Shown: positions 1 to 10,574, counted from the stretch's first letter. The stretch: DNA of 64,000 bases from an uncultured Calothrix sp. (GCA_937973965.1 CALJJQ010000022.1:1-64000), one strand, 5' to 3'. The notes: generated by a model from the sequence alone, not told the origin. Numbers and translations are program-made.

Positions 1-329
1 TACAGATATCGTAAAGTCGTCACCAAACTTAGCCAGACCATGAACAGGTGGTAATATTGGCTAATTTGCTCCGACGATTCCTGCTCCTCAGCCCGAATCA
101 CAACTTGACCGAGGATAATTAAGAATACTGCGATCGCTCCCTGTTGCCAAACCTCTAGGGGGGTAACAATTAAAGGAATTGACAAAGCCAATAATAACAG
201 CACCAGCAACTTTAAGGCACGATTGTCAAATTTACCTAAAGCACGCTCAAAAAAACGGGGTGTTAATTCCGTTAGCCAACCAGTTAAAGCTTGTTTTTGC
301 GGATTTGGGGGTTGAACTGAAGAAGACAT
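1..329 (-). CDS. bcsA: Cellulose synthase catalytic subunit-like protein, N-terminal part (gene continues beyond window start)
   Basis: Minus-strand reading from ATG at 327-329 gives MSSSVQPPNPQKQALTGWLTELTPRFFERALGKFDNRALKVLLVLLLLALSIP..., open to the window edge; sits upstream of bcsB-like and GH8 genes. Confidence 0.6.
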   Translation of the reverse strand, partial: MSSSVQPPNPQKQALTGWLTELTPRFFERALGKFDNRALKLLVLLLLALSIPLIVTPLEVWQQGAIAVFLIILGQVVIRAEEQESSEQISQYYHLFMVWLSLVTTLRYL

Positions 330-444
330 ATTTTCGATTTTAGATTTGAGATTTGAGATTTTGGATTATTATCAGACGCGATACATCGCGTCTGATAATA
401 ATCGCGTCTACAAGTACATTTGGGGTAAAATCCCCATTAAATCC

Positions 445-2847
445 CTACTTCCGTTCATTCGGACTTAAACGCTGCAAGTATAACTGTACAATTCCATACA
501 GCAATAAAGACACACCCACTAATCCCGCAGGTAACAGCAACCAATTCTGTTGAATCATTCGGGAAGCCTTACTCAAAGGTGTGGTGTTCTCAACCCGACT
601 ACTAGATGGTGCTTCTTGGAAAAATGCCAACTGATAAGCATCCGGGTCGTAGGGTACAGGATTTTTCTTATCACTACTAATCAGCACCGTATCCTGCTTG
701 AGTTGGAAAAACCACGGATCAAGATTGAGAATTTGCCGCACCTTATCTAAACCAGCATCAGTTTGAGCTGTCAGGGCTAATAATACCCGTTGATTATTCC
801 AGGGTGAAACAACCTGTTTAATCATTCCCTGCGCATCTTGAGGAGTTTGCACCCTCCCATTCGCTGACTGACGGGTAAATGCTTGTCCTAAATTGAACCC
901 TGGTGATTTAAATACTTCTGGTAAGGGGAATTTACCATAATTGCCAATCGCGACCAAGTGGTCATTACTACGAATCGAATTGGTTAATCCATCTGGTAAA
1001 TAAACACTGAGTTTGACACCATCTGCTTGACTCAATCTTCCCAAACGTTCGCTAAACTCCAACAAAGTTAAGATATCTACCACCGAGGGATTTTGGGGTA
1101 GGACGACGGCTGTACGTGATAAATCCTGGGGTGCAGCAAACGGATAACCAAACTTCAATAAACCTAAATCGGGAATTTGCGCCGAAGTTTCCCGTTTTAA
1201 ATCAAAATTGGTACTAGCATGAACCGTACCTGTCAATTGTTGGTCAGGTGGTTGGACACAACGCTCACGGTCAAACACTTCTCGCGCATTCATCCGGAAA
1301 AATACCCGTATTTTGGAATCCGGTTTAATCAAGTTTGGCGGTAGATCAACCTTGAGAGTTTTTTCCCTCTCTCCCGACTCATTCGTTAACCTAGCTCCAC
1401 CAATGAAGTTATCATCCAAAAATACCTGTACCGCCGAAGTTCGCGGATTTAACTGGGGTCCATAACTGTAGACCAAGTTCATCGAACTACCGCGCAAAAA
1501 CCTGTCATCGGGTAAGGCTCGAAAATCTATCTCTACCGCCGGCGCACCCGCACCTCGGACGGTAATATCATTAAAGGGTTCACCATTGACTGATGTTCTC
1601 AGGTCGCTGAGTCGGAATTGATTTTGTTCCGGTAGGTGTCGCGGCCATTGACGTACCCCTGGTGTAGTCGCATCGGCAACGTTATCCACAATTACCACTT
1701 GACCTGTTCCCATTTTGCGAGCATCAGGTTTTGACAAAAACTGCACCGCATTTTCCACGGCTTTCGGACTATTTCCTGTGACAATTAGTACCGGAACGCC
1801 ACCATCAGGTTTAGATGTGGTCAGCATTAATACCCCCTGGTCTTGGGGTACGGGTTGTTGACTGGCGTTTAACACTCGACCCCCGGCAATTTTCAGGGGC
1901 AAATCTTTCATGGTTGCCAAGGCTGGTTGCTCGCTGGGAGTACCGATGATAATTAGTCTTTCGTTCTCTTTCACACCGTCAATACTGGAAATCATCCCAG
2001 TTTCCACCGGACGGAATTCTGCGGTGCGACCGATGGATGCTTGAAAACGTGCAGCAGACGTTAACCAGGATTGGTTGGCTTGGGTGGGTTGTAAATATAC
2101 TAGACGGTTGGCTTCCAGACCTAAATCATCAAAAACCGGGTAGGGGTAGCGACTAAAATTGAGGGGAATTGGTTGACGTTGGTATTTAAAAACAATTCTG
2201 GAGTCCGGTAAAATTTCTGTCCACAGGTCGGGACTACTGGGGTCAGTACATTCCTGGGAATTGTGCTGTTGGGCAACAATTGTTAAGTCATTGTAATCGT
2301 TGAGAATACTAGTGGGAATATTAACTAGGTGCTGACCAATTTGTGATGCTTTGCGATTGAGTTGGACGCTACCAACACTTCTACCGTTGACCAAAAAAGT
2401 GAGATTGGAACGGTTGGCATACAGGGAAGGTGAGTGTTGAAAGCGTACTAGCGCTTGGACTGTACCATTTTTTAAGTCCCAACCCCGGGGACGGGTGAAG
2501 GCAACCCGTGTTTCGGCATAGGAACCCCGTAGCCGCAAACTATTACCAACGATAGGACTGCGATTAAATTGAAGTTCGTAGGTGACGAGATTTTTGGGGG
2601 TTTGGCTGTCGGTCTCCTCATTAGTGTTGTTGCGCTGGTTGCTACGGGTTGCTTGGGCTATCAGTAGGGGAGAACCAGAGTTCAGGGAACTGCTGGTTTG
2701 ATTTATCGCCCTTGCAGGTAAAGAATGCGGAAATAAAAAGCAGCAGAAAGTAATGAGAATTGCTTGCTTGCTGACTTTGGAAAGAAGTAGTAACTGCTTC
2801 ATCATTGGGTAAGGGTATGGTAGATTAAATGGTTTTTCAAGTAACAA
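445..2847 (-). CDS. bcsB: Cellulose synthase regulatory subunit BcsB-like protein
   Basis: 800 aa ORF with signal peptide, BcsB-like repeated carbohydrate-binding/ferredoxin-like architecture and a C-terminal TM helix (LLLPAGLVGVSLLLYGIVQLYL). Confidence 0.8.
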   Translation of the reverse strand: MLLEKPFNLPYPYPMMKQLLLLSKVSKQAILITFCCFLFPHSLPARAINQTSSSLNSGSPLLIAQATRSNQRNNTNEETDSQTPKNLVTYELQFNRSPIVGNSLRLRGSYAETRVAFTRPRGWDLKNGTVQALVRFQHSPSLYANRSNLTFLVNGRSVGSVQLNRKASQIGQHLVNIPTSILNDYNDLTIVAQQHNSQECTDPSSPDLWTEILPDSRIVFKYQRQPIPLNFSRYPYPVFDDLGLEANRLVYLQPTQANQSWLTSAARFQASIGRTAEFRPVETGMISSIDGVKENERLIIIGTPSEQPALATMKDLPLKIAGGRVLNASQQPVPQDQGVLMLTTSKPDGGVPVLIVTGNSPKAVENAVQFLSKPDARKMGTGQVVIVDNVADATTPGVRQWPRHLPEQNQFRLSDLRTSVNGEPFNDITVRGAGAPAVEIDFRALPDDRFLRGSSMNLVYSYGPQLNPRTSAVQVFLDDNFIGGARLTNESGEREKTLKVDLPPNLIKPDSKIRVFFRMNAREVFDRERCVQPPDQQLTGTVHASTNFDLKRETSAQIPDLGLLKFGYPFAAPQDLSRTAVVLPQNPSVVDILTLLEFSERLGRLSQADGVKLSVYLPDGLTNSIRSNDHLVAIGNYGKFPLPEVFKSPGFNLGQAFTRQSANGRVQTPQDAQGMIKQVVSPWNNQRVLLALTAQTDAGLDKVRQILNLDPWFFQLKQDTVLISSDKKNPVPYDPDAYQLAFFQEAPSSSRVENTTPLSKASRMIQQNWLLLPAGLVGVSLLLYGIVQLYLQRLSPNERK

Positions 2848-2962
2848 TTTAAATTGTTTTGCTTCCTGGTATTTACTAATGGAAATTTTGTTCTTTTTAT
2901 AACCTAAAATGAGACTTTATATTTTATTCCTTTTTGAAGACATCAAGAAGAAATTGTGGTTT

Positions 2963-4369
2963 TTACTTAGGCGAAAGCAATCGGGGAGGAATTACAGTGG
3001 CATCAATTAGCCCTAACCAAGCAAGATTCTGGGTATAATAGGCGGACTGGTCATCCCAAATACCGTTTTTGTAGTTGGGTAGTAATTTTTGATTGAGAAT
3101 CGCTTCACCTCGGGGAGGGTCGATAATCCGCCAAGCAGCGTACAACATGGCGTACTGGGAAGTCGCTTCATACTCAACCAAGCTTTTACCATCTAGGCTA
3201 ATACGGGCGGGGATTTTGCCCTGTTTTTGCCAGACCTGTTTGAGGTGCTGGGTCGAGGTTTGCAAATAGCGTTTCGCTGGAGATGAATTAAACCAAACCG
3301 CATCCAGAGCAACTCGCCACCAAACCCGATAGGCATCAAAGCTGTAAACTGTTTGTAACGGGCTAGTACTGGGAATCGGTTGGTATTTGCCTGTTTTTAA
3401 GTCGAAGGCAACCCAGTCGCTAGGTAAACCCACCGGGGAAATCCGACTCGACTCATTTAGGATTTCATAGCTGGTATCGACTAAACTCAACCAATTGCGA
3501 TACGCCTTTGGCGTTAAGCTTTGCTGATCGCGATCTATTTGGGCAAATAAACGAAATGCGTAGGGAGCTAGGTAGGAGGGGTTGAGGTAGGCTGTGGATG
3601 GGTTGGGTAAAAATGCTGACTTGGGACCTGGGAGTAAATAGCGTTTACCCTTCGCGTCAACGACTGTGGATAATTCCCACAAATCCTTGAGCTTGGTACG
3701 AGCGAGTTCCAAGTATTCGGGACGATTCCAGCGTCGAGCAGCAAAAATTAGGGCGGTAATGGCATCAATATCCCCATCACTGGCAAAATTGCCATCAATT
3801 GCCCCCCATTTATTATCGGCTAGTTTGCCCCATTTCCAAGCCCAGAGGGAGTCTGTTTTTTTGCCGTCTTGAAGACGTTGGAGGTTATTTTCAGCCCAAT
3901 TTAAAGTGAGGGCGAAAGTGGCTGCATCATCAATCATGACTGCACGTAACATGGCATAGGCTTGTCCTTCACTGGTAGAGCGGTCTTTGGCTTCGTAGTC
4001 AATGACTCTGCCATCACTCTGAATGAATCTTCGTCGATATTCGTCCCAACTTTGTGCGAGTAACTGACGATTGGGGATGGATTCTGGGAGAGCGGCTAAA
4101 AATAGGGTTGCGGAATTTTGTTCTCCTCTTGGTTGAGATGTGAATACCTTTGGGTTAATGTCTGGATTTGTCTCTTTGATCAGGGAATATCCAGAAACGC
4201 AGGAACTCAAGGTTAAAGACAAGATAGTAAGCGTCAAATAGGATAAATGGCGCATTGGTTTGAGCATGGATTGGGATAGGTAATCATCTGACAGCAATAC
4301 AGGGACTCCTTTTCTGCTCACGCGTCTGGTACAAAAACGCGAATAGGTAGTAAGTCCAAATTCCATCAT
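2963..4369 (-). CDS. Glycosyl hydrolase family 8 (BcsZ-like endoglucanase)
   Basis: GH8-like motifs (SEGQAYAMLRAV, WAWKWG, DGDIDAITALIFA); lipoprotein-type signal (LTLSSC); located in a bcs operon. Confidence 0.85.
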   Translation of the reverse strand: MMEFGLTTYSRFCTRRVSRKGVPVLLSDDYLSQSMLKPMRHLSYLTLTILSLTLSSCVSGYSLIKETNPDINPKVFTSQPRGEQNSATLFLAALPESIPNRQLLAQSWDEYRRRFIQSDGRVIDYEAKDRSTSEGQAYAMLRAVMIDDAATFALTLNWAENNLQRLQDGKKTDSLWAWKWGKLADNKWGAIDGNFASDGDIDAITALIFAARRWNRPEYLELARTKLKDLWELSTVVDAKGKRYLLPGPKSAFLPNPSTAYLNPSYLAPYAFRLFAQIDRDQQSLTPKAYRNWLSLVDTSYEILNESSRISPVGLPSDWVAFDLKTGKYQPIPSTSPLQTVYSFDAYRVWWRVALDAVWFNSSPAKRYLQTSTQHLKQVWQKQGKIPARISLDGKSLVEYEATSQYAMLYAAWRIIDPPRGEAILNQKLLPNYKNGIWDDQSAYYTQNLAWLGLIDATVIPPRLLSPK

Positions 4370-4794
4370 TTTGATCTAAAAGCGCGATATACCGCATCTA
4401 AAGTAATTATTCCCAACCAAATCTGGTGAATTAACTTTCATTACAGGAATTTAGTTAAATCTGGGAACAGTAATTCAGAATTATTTGGGGCTTGCGGAAA
4501 AGATGAAAACCCTGATATTGCAAACTTTTGAAGTTATTTTAATTGCAAAAATTGCAGTTAAATAGGTATATAAGGTTCAAAAACTTGCATTTTTTGTAAT
4601 TTTTTGGAGTCGGGAAAAAGTGGAAACCAAGGTCAAAAACCTTTCCCTACCCCAACTAAAATACTTTTCCCGCAGACCTGATTTTAGATGCAAACACGGT
4701 TAGCTATACCCTGTAGGTTGGGTCTAGAGCTACATATCCCAATTGAGAGATATTGTAGCCATTGATCGAGCTTCAATTTATTGCCGTTTGAAGT

Positions 4795-4955
4795 CTAGCT
4801 AGACAATTAGCTATTGCCTTTCTGATTCTGGTCATCTCTCCCCGTAGCTTGTTCCCGCAAGATTATTGAGGAGGGTGCGCTTCTGTTCCACTTGCTTGGG
4901 AAACCCTATATATCCCAAGGACATGGGAGACTAGCTAATAGGACTTCGCACCCAA
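4795..4955. ncRNA. Candidate structured RNA or structured leader, unclassified
   Basis: Nested inverted repeats in an ORF-poor intergenic region: ATTAGCTA/TAGCTAAT, GGGTGCG/CGCACCC, CTTGCTTGGG/CCCAAGG. Strand cannot be resolved. Confidence 0.3.
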
Positions 4956-4982
4956 CTACATACCTCCTATATCCTGTCTTCC

Positions 4983-7331
4983 CTAATTCCCACGACGACG
5001 CTGATAATCTTCCCAGGGGGGTTGAAAACCACGTCGTAGGAGAAACTCTTCTTGGATTTGTTGCATTCTTTGGGCTAGTTCCTCATCGCTTGCTCCTTCA
5101 CGCATCTGTTCAATTTGTAATTGTTCCATTTGGGATAAAGCCGTTAAGGGCTGATCTAAAATGGCGGTCAAATCGGCAACAGCTCGACGTGCATCCCGGT
5201 CTTGGGGTTTTTCCTCCAGGATGCGCGAGTAAATATTCCGGGCTGTTTCAAAGCGTTGCTGTTCAAACCGAATTCCTGCTAATGCTGCTAGGGCTTCCAT
5301 GTCGTCCGGTTGGGTTGCCACTAACTGTTCATAGAGTTTGGCGGCGTAGTTTAAATCCCCTGCGGCTCTGGCAAATTGAGCTTGGAGGTTGAAGGAACTG
5401 GGTGTTTGCGGTAATCTGGCGCTGATTTGTCTCACCCTGGCTCTAGCTTCAGCCGGATTACGGATGGCGATCGCTTGAATTAATCGCAGCTGCATCGGAA
5501 TATTATTTGGCTCTAACTCAGCTAGATAATTATACAGAGTTTCCCGCTCCGGATATACAGGTAAAGCTTCCACTAAGGTGTATAGTTCCGGTGGCGCATT
5601 GGTGGCAGGTTGGGTGGCTAACCAATTTTCCAACACGACTCTGGCTTCGGCTTCACTGATGCGTCGTCCTAAGTAGGCGATCGCGGTGCGACCTAGTTGT
5701 AAATTCTGACTTTGGGGATTACGAACTATTAGCTGGTCGTAAATTTCTAATGCTTCGTCAAAGCGTCTTTGCTGACGGCGTAGTCCGGCTAACCCCCGTA
5801 AGGCTCCATTAACGATATCTGCACGGTCGGGATTGGCGTTAATAATGGCGATGTAACGTTTAGCACTACCGTCAAAATTCCCTTCCCGGCGTTCAATTTC
5901 GGCAGCTAATAACTGGTGGGCCATGTCCTTACGACCTTGGGGTGTATTTGTATAGGCGGCTAGGGCATTTCTGGCTCCGGCCGTATCACCCATTTCTAAG
6001 TATATTTGAGCAATCCGGAAATGTAACAAAGGTACTGTGGCTTGGGTTTGTACCAAATTTTGATAAATAGGCAAAAATTCCGGGTCGGGGGTAGTAATCT
6101 CTGCTAATGCTAAGGCTAATTTTTGTAATTCCCCCTCTTCTCTCGGTAGGGGTTGGAGGGCTGATGCGAGTTGGCTACGTAGGTTATCCCGACTAACAGT
6201 CCCTAATTTCGCCTCCAATGCTAATTGCCGCACCACTAGACTTTTATCATTGGGTTGGCGTTGCACTAGTTGGCGGTATAACTGGAGGGCAGTTTGTTCA
6301 CCCCCCGGCAGTCCCGTAAATACATCCGCAACTTCACGTATAAGAGATGGTGATGGATTTGACTCATTTTGTAACGCCTGTTGATACAAGCTACTAATTT
6401 GACTACTCAAGCCCGCATCATTGGTGCGCTTGCGAATTTCATTTAGGGCACGGGCTAGGGGTAAAATGGCATCATTGCGTCCTCGTAGGGGTTGTAACAC
6501 ACTCACCGCTTTTTCCGGTTGTTGGTTATCCAAATAGGCGATAGCCAACTCCTTACGGGTTTCAATGGCAATATTTCCACTGGGAGAACGCTGTAATTGG
6601 GCTTCCAGGACACGAACAGCAGCAGCACTATCACCACTTTCCCGTAAACTCCGACCATAGGCGATCGCGGCGAAGTCGGTAATCGGTTTACCCTTATTCC
6701 GGTAACGGTTGAATAGTTCCAAGGATTTGGCAAAATCCCCGGCATAACTAAATGCTTGGGCTGCTCCTAAAATTGCCTCATCGCTGGGATTATTGGCCAG
6801 GACAATCCGGTAATCAGCGATGGATGCCCCCATCTGACCCTGGTATAAATATAGCAAAGCTCGTAAACTACGTGCTTCCATATCATTGGGGGTAATTGCT
6901 AACAATTTCGTTAACGCTTGAATCCCCTGAACCTGCCAACTCGGTCTGTAGGTTCCAAACAAACCAACGGTTTTCAAGGCCAATTGATTATTCGGGTCTT
7001 GGGCTAACACCGCTTGATAGGCATTCCAAGCCTCATCTAACTTTCCCGCTCGTTTCAAACCAATTGCTAACCCCAACTTAGCCCGCAAGGAATTGGGGTC
7101 TCGTCGCAATGCTTGCCGAAAAGCCGCGATCGCATCGTTAACCCAACCTTTTTGCAACAAGTTATAGCCGCGTTGCACTGCGGGGTTTGACCTTTGGGCA
7201 ACAGCAGGTTTTATACCACTAATCAACGGTAATTCTACTGTTCCCGTCACCACCAACACCCACAGCACTAATAGCGAAATTGGTGTAAATTTCTTCACGT
7301 TCATCTTTTTTCTGTGCCTAGTCCCCATCAT
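4983..7331 (-). CDS. TPR-repeat protein of the cellulose operon (BcsC TPR-domain-like)
   Basis: Signal peptide followed by many TPR units (e.g. AIAAFRQALRRDPNSLRAKLGLAIGLKRAGKLDEA); ATGA overlap with the upstream gene. Confidence 0.8.
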   Translation of the reverse strand: MMGTRHRKKMNVKKFTPISLLVLWVLVVTGTVELPLISGIKPAVAQRSNPAVQRGYNLLQKGWVNDAIAAFRQALRRDPNSLRAKLGLAIGLKRAGKLDEAWNAYQAVLAQDPNNQLALKTVGLFGTYRPSWQVQGIQALTKLLAITPNDMEARSLRALLYLYQGQMGASIADYRIVLANNPSDEAILGAAQAFSYAGDFAKSLELFNRYRNKGKPITDFAAIAYGRSLRESGDSAAAVRVLEAQLQRSPSGNIAIETRKELAIAYLDNQQPEKAVSVLQPLRGRNDAILPLARALNEIRKRTNDAGLSSQISSLYQQALQNESNPSPSLIREVADVFTGLPGGEQTALQLYRQLVQRQPNDKSLVVRQLALEAKLGTVSRDNLRSQLASALQPLPREEGELQKLALALAEITTPDPEFLPIYQNLVQTQATVPLLHFRIAQIYLEMGDTAGARNALAAYTNTPQGRKDMAHQLLAAEIERREGNFDGSAKRYIAIINANPDRADIVNGALRGLAGLRRQQRRFDEALEIYDQLIVRNPQSQNLQLGRTAIAYLGRRISEAEARVVLENWLATQPATNAPPELYTLVEALPVYPERETLYNYLAELEPNNIPMQLRLIQAIAIRNPAEARARVRQISARLPQTPSSFNLQAQFARAAGDLNYAAKLYEQLVATQPDDMEALAALAGIRFEQQRFETARNIYSRILEEKPQDRDARRAVADLTAILDQPLTALSQMEQLQIEQMREGASDEELAQRMQQIQEEFLLRRGFQPPWEDYQRRRGN

Positions 7332-9361
7332 CGATTTATGCTTCCCCGAGGAGTCACATCAAACTCTGATTTCACCCTTACCCCAATCACGGTTTCTTCC
7401 AGGTTGTCCCGTCCTTGAACCGTAAAACCTAAGCGTAAATTGGGCAAAAACTTGAAATCATAGAATAATTCCACCACATCCGGATAGGCTCCCCTGCGCA
7501 GGCTATCGTTGGATAACTCCCTTCCATAGGCAATTCCTAAGCGGTCATCCCCAGTAAATACATCCAGGAAACTTGCTCCCAATAGATAAGTATCCGCACC
7601 TCGACCTAAATCACGGTTTTCAAATCGTCCGTAACGTCCAAATAAACCCATTTTTAAATTGGGAATAAATACTTCCGCATTTAAACCATAGGCTTCTTCC
7701 CGGTCATCCCGTTGGGGTCCAAATCGATTCTCACCCCGCGCAATGGAAAAACTTTCCGGGAAGGAATCCCGATTCCCTGCATCACGGTTGGTGACGTAGG
7801 TTCCACGAATAATCGCATTCCCATAACGGATACCAATTTCACCCGCAAACCCATCGAGGGCAAAACTACTTAATCTATCGGCGGAAGAAAAGACTGCTGC
7901 TTTGGCATCAATGTTATCAGTAACACTCCAATTCACCAACATTCCCGTGCGGGAGGAAATACCAGCCACTGCTAAAGCTGGATTGGTTTGGAAGACCGGA
8001 TTAAAAAAGTGGCTCGCACCATCTTTGGCAAAACTATTGCGGTCAAAATAGGAAGTTAAATCCAACTGACCAACGGCAAACCGCAAATTCGGTAAACCTG
8101 CTAAAGAAGTGGCAAAATACAACTCATTGATATTCAAACCCTCCCGTCGCGAGTCATCAAAGGAACTACCGTCACTCGTTAAATCCAGAGTGGCTCCAAA
8201 TAGGGCATTTGGTGTCAATGGTAAAATTCCCGATAACCGCGCTCTGGCTGATGTATCCCCTCCCTGGGTGACGTACATACCTTGTAGGGTCAAGGATGGC
8301 TGGGTTAGGGCTGTACTTTTTATTAGGGGTTGGTTGGCAGGATTCCGATTACTATTTGCCAGGGGAGTGGTTGTGGTCGGATTGGTTCTCATTGACTCGT
8401 TTACCCCTGCTTGACTTCCCCCTTGAGCGCTGAATAACTGGGAAAATGTCGGGTTCTGGGGTGGGGACTGATGATTTTGATGATTAATGCCTGGTGTGGC
8501 TGGTTCCCTACGGGAATTGAGTAATTGATTAAAGGTGGGTAGATTGGTGGCTGTTGGGGTGGGGTTGCGATCGCCGTTGAGAAGTTGGTTAAACGTCAGG
8601 TTGGAGTTGGCTGGTGTATTTACACCTAAATTGCTGGGAACTGTTTCTCCTGGTAGGGGTGGTAGGGGAGCAACCTGAGTCGGGGAGGAATTGAGTAATT
8701 GATTAAAGGTGGGTGGAGCGCCGTGATTAACTGGATTATTACTGACTCCGGGAGCGACAAATTCCCTGGTGGAGTTAGCTGTTTGATTGGCAAAAAGATT
8801 TGCTGTGGAAGTATTTGCAGGGGTATGGGGTACTGTTAATTTATTGGTTAATTGTTTATCCGCAGGATTGTTAACGGTTGGGGTGACAGCTAGGGAGGCA
8901 AAATTCCCATGATTCAGAGTTGGTTTAGTTGCAGCCATCTCCAATATTGAAGAAGATGATGACAAAGCCGGAATTGAACTAGGACTAGTGGTTTTTTTAC
9001 CACCCTGCTGCTGAATAATTTCATTTTCTAGCTGGGTGAGACTAGCTGTATTCTCACCATGCAAACTATTTGTCGAGGATAGTGGTGAATCTGTACTTGT
9101 CGGTGGAGGGGGAAGTTGGGAATTCTGCTGACGACCTCTGACTTTTGGCGATTGGGGTACGGGTAAAAGACCTCCAAATCCGAATTGGGAATTGGCAAAA
9201 TAGCTAGTTCCTACTGAGGGAGCGGAATTGACTTGAGCTAAGACTGACTGGGAACCTGATACTGTCAAAACTAACGTCGTGGCCACAGTTAGAGATGACA
9301 GGTAGAGCCTGCACAAGCAATTAGGGGTAAATTTATGACAATCAAATACTGGTTGGCGCAT
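7328..9361 (-). CDS. Porin-like outer-membrane barrel protein with long low-complexity N-terminal linker
   Basis: Signal peptide, Asn/Pro/Thr-rich linker containing repeated PTFNQLLN motifs, then a C-terminal barrel-like region; stop overlaps the start of the TPR gene. Confidence 0.65.
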   Translation of the reverse strand: MRQPVFDCHKFTPNCLCRLYLSSLTVATTLVLTVSGSQSVLAQVNSAPSVGTSYFANSQFGFGGLLPVPQSPKVRGRQQNSQLPPPPTSTDSPLSSTNSLHGENTASLTQLENEIIQQQGGKKTTSPSSIPALSSSSSILEMAATKPTLNHGNFASLAVTPTVNNPADKQLTNKLTVPHTPANTSTANLFANQTANSTREFVAPGVSNNPVNHGAPPTFNQLLNSSPTQVAPLPPLPGETVPSNLGVNTPANSNLTFNQLLNGDRNPTPTATNLPTFNQLLNSRREPATPGINHQNHQSPPQNPTFSQLFSAQGGSQAGVNESMRTNPTTTTPLANSNRNPANQPLIKSTALTQPSLTLQGMYVTQGGDTSARARLSGILPLTPNALFGATLDLTSDGSSFDDSRREGLNINELYFATSLAGLPNLRFAVGQLDLTSYFDRNSFAKDGASHFFNPVFQTNPALAVAGISSRTGMLVNWSVTDNIDAKAAVFSSADRLSSFALDGFAGEIGIRYGNAIIRGTYVTNRDAGNRDSFPESFSIARGENRFGPQRDDREEAYGLNAEVFIPNLKMGLFGRYGRFENRDLGRGADTYLLGASFLDVFTGDDRLGIAYGRELSNDSLRRGAYPDVVELFYDFKFLPNLRLGFTVQGRDNLEETVIGVRVKSEFDVTPRGSINR

Positions 9362-9597
9362 TAGCCTGTTTAATATTAGGTAACAATTTTAGTTGGTAGA
9401 TGTCGCCACTTTAGCAAATAATTTAAAGTATATTAGCGAACAGTGTACAGATTTTGTGTTTGAATATCAAGCACGTAAACAATAAGTGAATGTTATCTAG
9501 TTTTAGATAATTTACCCTAAAAAACGGGCACGATTAAAAAAACTAGCATTAGACTTGAATCTGATTTCGTCTTAAACCATTAATACCACATAGCTTT

Positions 9598-10413
9598 ATG
9601 TTCAATCACAATTATTCTCTGCCTGCGTCTAAATCCTTTCCCTTGACAATTAGAAATTGTTTGCTAGCAATTTCTATGGTTTTAATTACGACATCCTATG
9701 GATGTAATAAAAATACACAAAAGGAAATCGAGCTAGAGATAAAATCAGTACAGCCGGTGCAAAGCAATGGTTTATACCGGGTGGAGGGGACGACAAATTT
9801 ACCCAACACCAGTCGGGTGGCGGTTTCGGCGGTACGTTATCTGGCAAAACCAGAGAATAATCAAGCCAACATTATTAGTGGAATGGAACTGCGTAGCAAT
9901 CGTTCAATTTTGGCTCGACAAATTGTTGAAGTTAAGGATGGTAAATGGGAAGCGGATTTGAACCTATGGCAAGTTGCACCCGATGGTAGTTATCAAGAAT
10001 TTTGGCAGCAAAGTCAGTCCCAGACCCAATTAATCCCCGAAAATGAAGTTACTTTCATCGCAACTTTCGACCAAATGAGTCAGGAGGTGAAAGACCAACC
10101 GACAAATAGCGTGGGAGTGAATCCGGAATCCAACGAATCAATTCAAGCAAATACCAATATTCCCCAGATTGAAGGACCAAGATTACGGTTTACCGGTGAT
10201 GGTGAACGTTATATCCAAGCGACTCAAACTGCTGCTGTTAGCATCCCCACAGGAAAAACAGTCCCCCCCGGAATCAAACCAGAAGACCAAAATGGAGGTT
10301 GGGGCGATCGCTCTCAAGTAACTAGTCTACCTGCTAGTGGTGGCGCTCCCGTCGCACCTGTGCAATCAGCCTTGACCAATCGACCGATACAGGTGTCTGA
10401 GTTGTTGCGCTAA
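9598..10413 (+). CDS. Hypothetical lipoprotein
   Basis: Lipobox-like signal (ISMVLITTSYGC); divergent from the bcs operon. Confidence 0.6.
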   Translation: MFNHNYSLPASKSFPLTIRNCLLAISMVLITTSYGCNKNTQKEIELEIKSVQPVQSNGLYRVEGTTNLPNTSRVAVSAVRYLAKPENNQANIISGMELRSNRSILARQIVEVKDGKWEADLNLWQVAPDGSYQEFWQQSQSQTQLIPENEVTFIATFDQMSQEVKDQPTNSVGVNPESNESIQANTNIPQIEGPRLRFTGDGERYIQATQTAAVSIPTGKTVPPGIKPEDQNGGWGDRSQVTSLPASGGAPVAPVQSALTNRPIQVSELLR

Positions 10414-10574
10414 CAGTGCGGGAGTAGGGAGTAGTTAGTCTTTTGGTTTGTTGACAGGTGACAGTTGATTCTTAAAGATTAACCATCTAAATGAAAAGCG
10501 CACTTACTCGTGAGACATCGAGGTTAATGTAATACCCAGTCAGCTTGACTTGCTAGGCTAATAACCTAAAACTC

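Noticed and set aside
353-553. 66 aa ORF in bcsA-bcsB spacer
   Set aside because: Consists of palindrome and heptad-repeat sequence plus antisense of the bcsB-like gene end.
4892-5392. 166 aa plus-strand ORF
   Set aside because: Mostly antisense to the well-supported TPR gene; no recognisable domain; composition looks like a shadow ORF.
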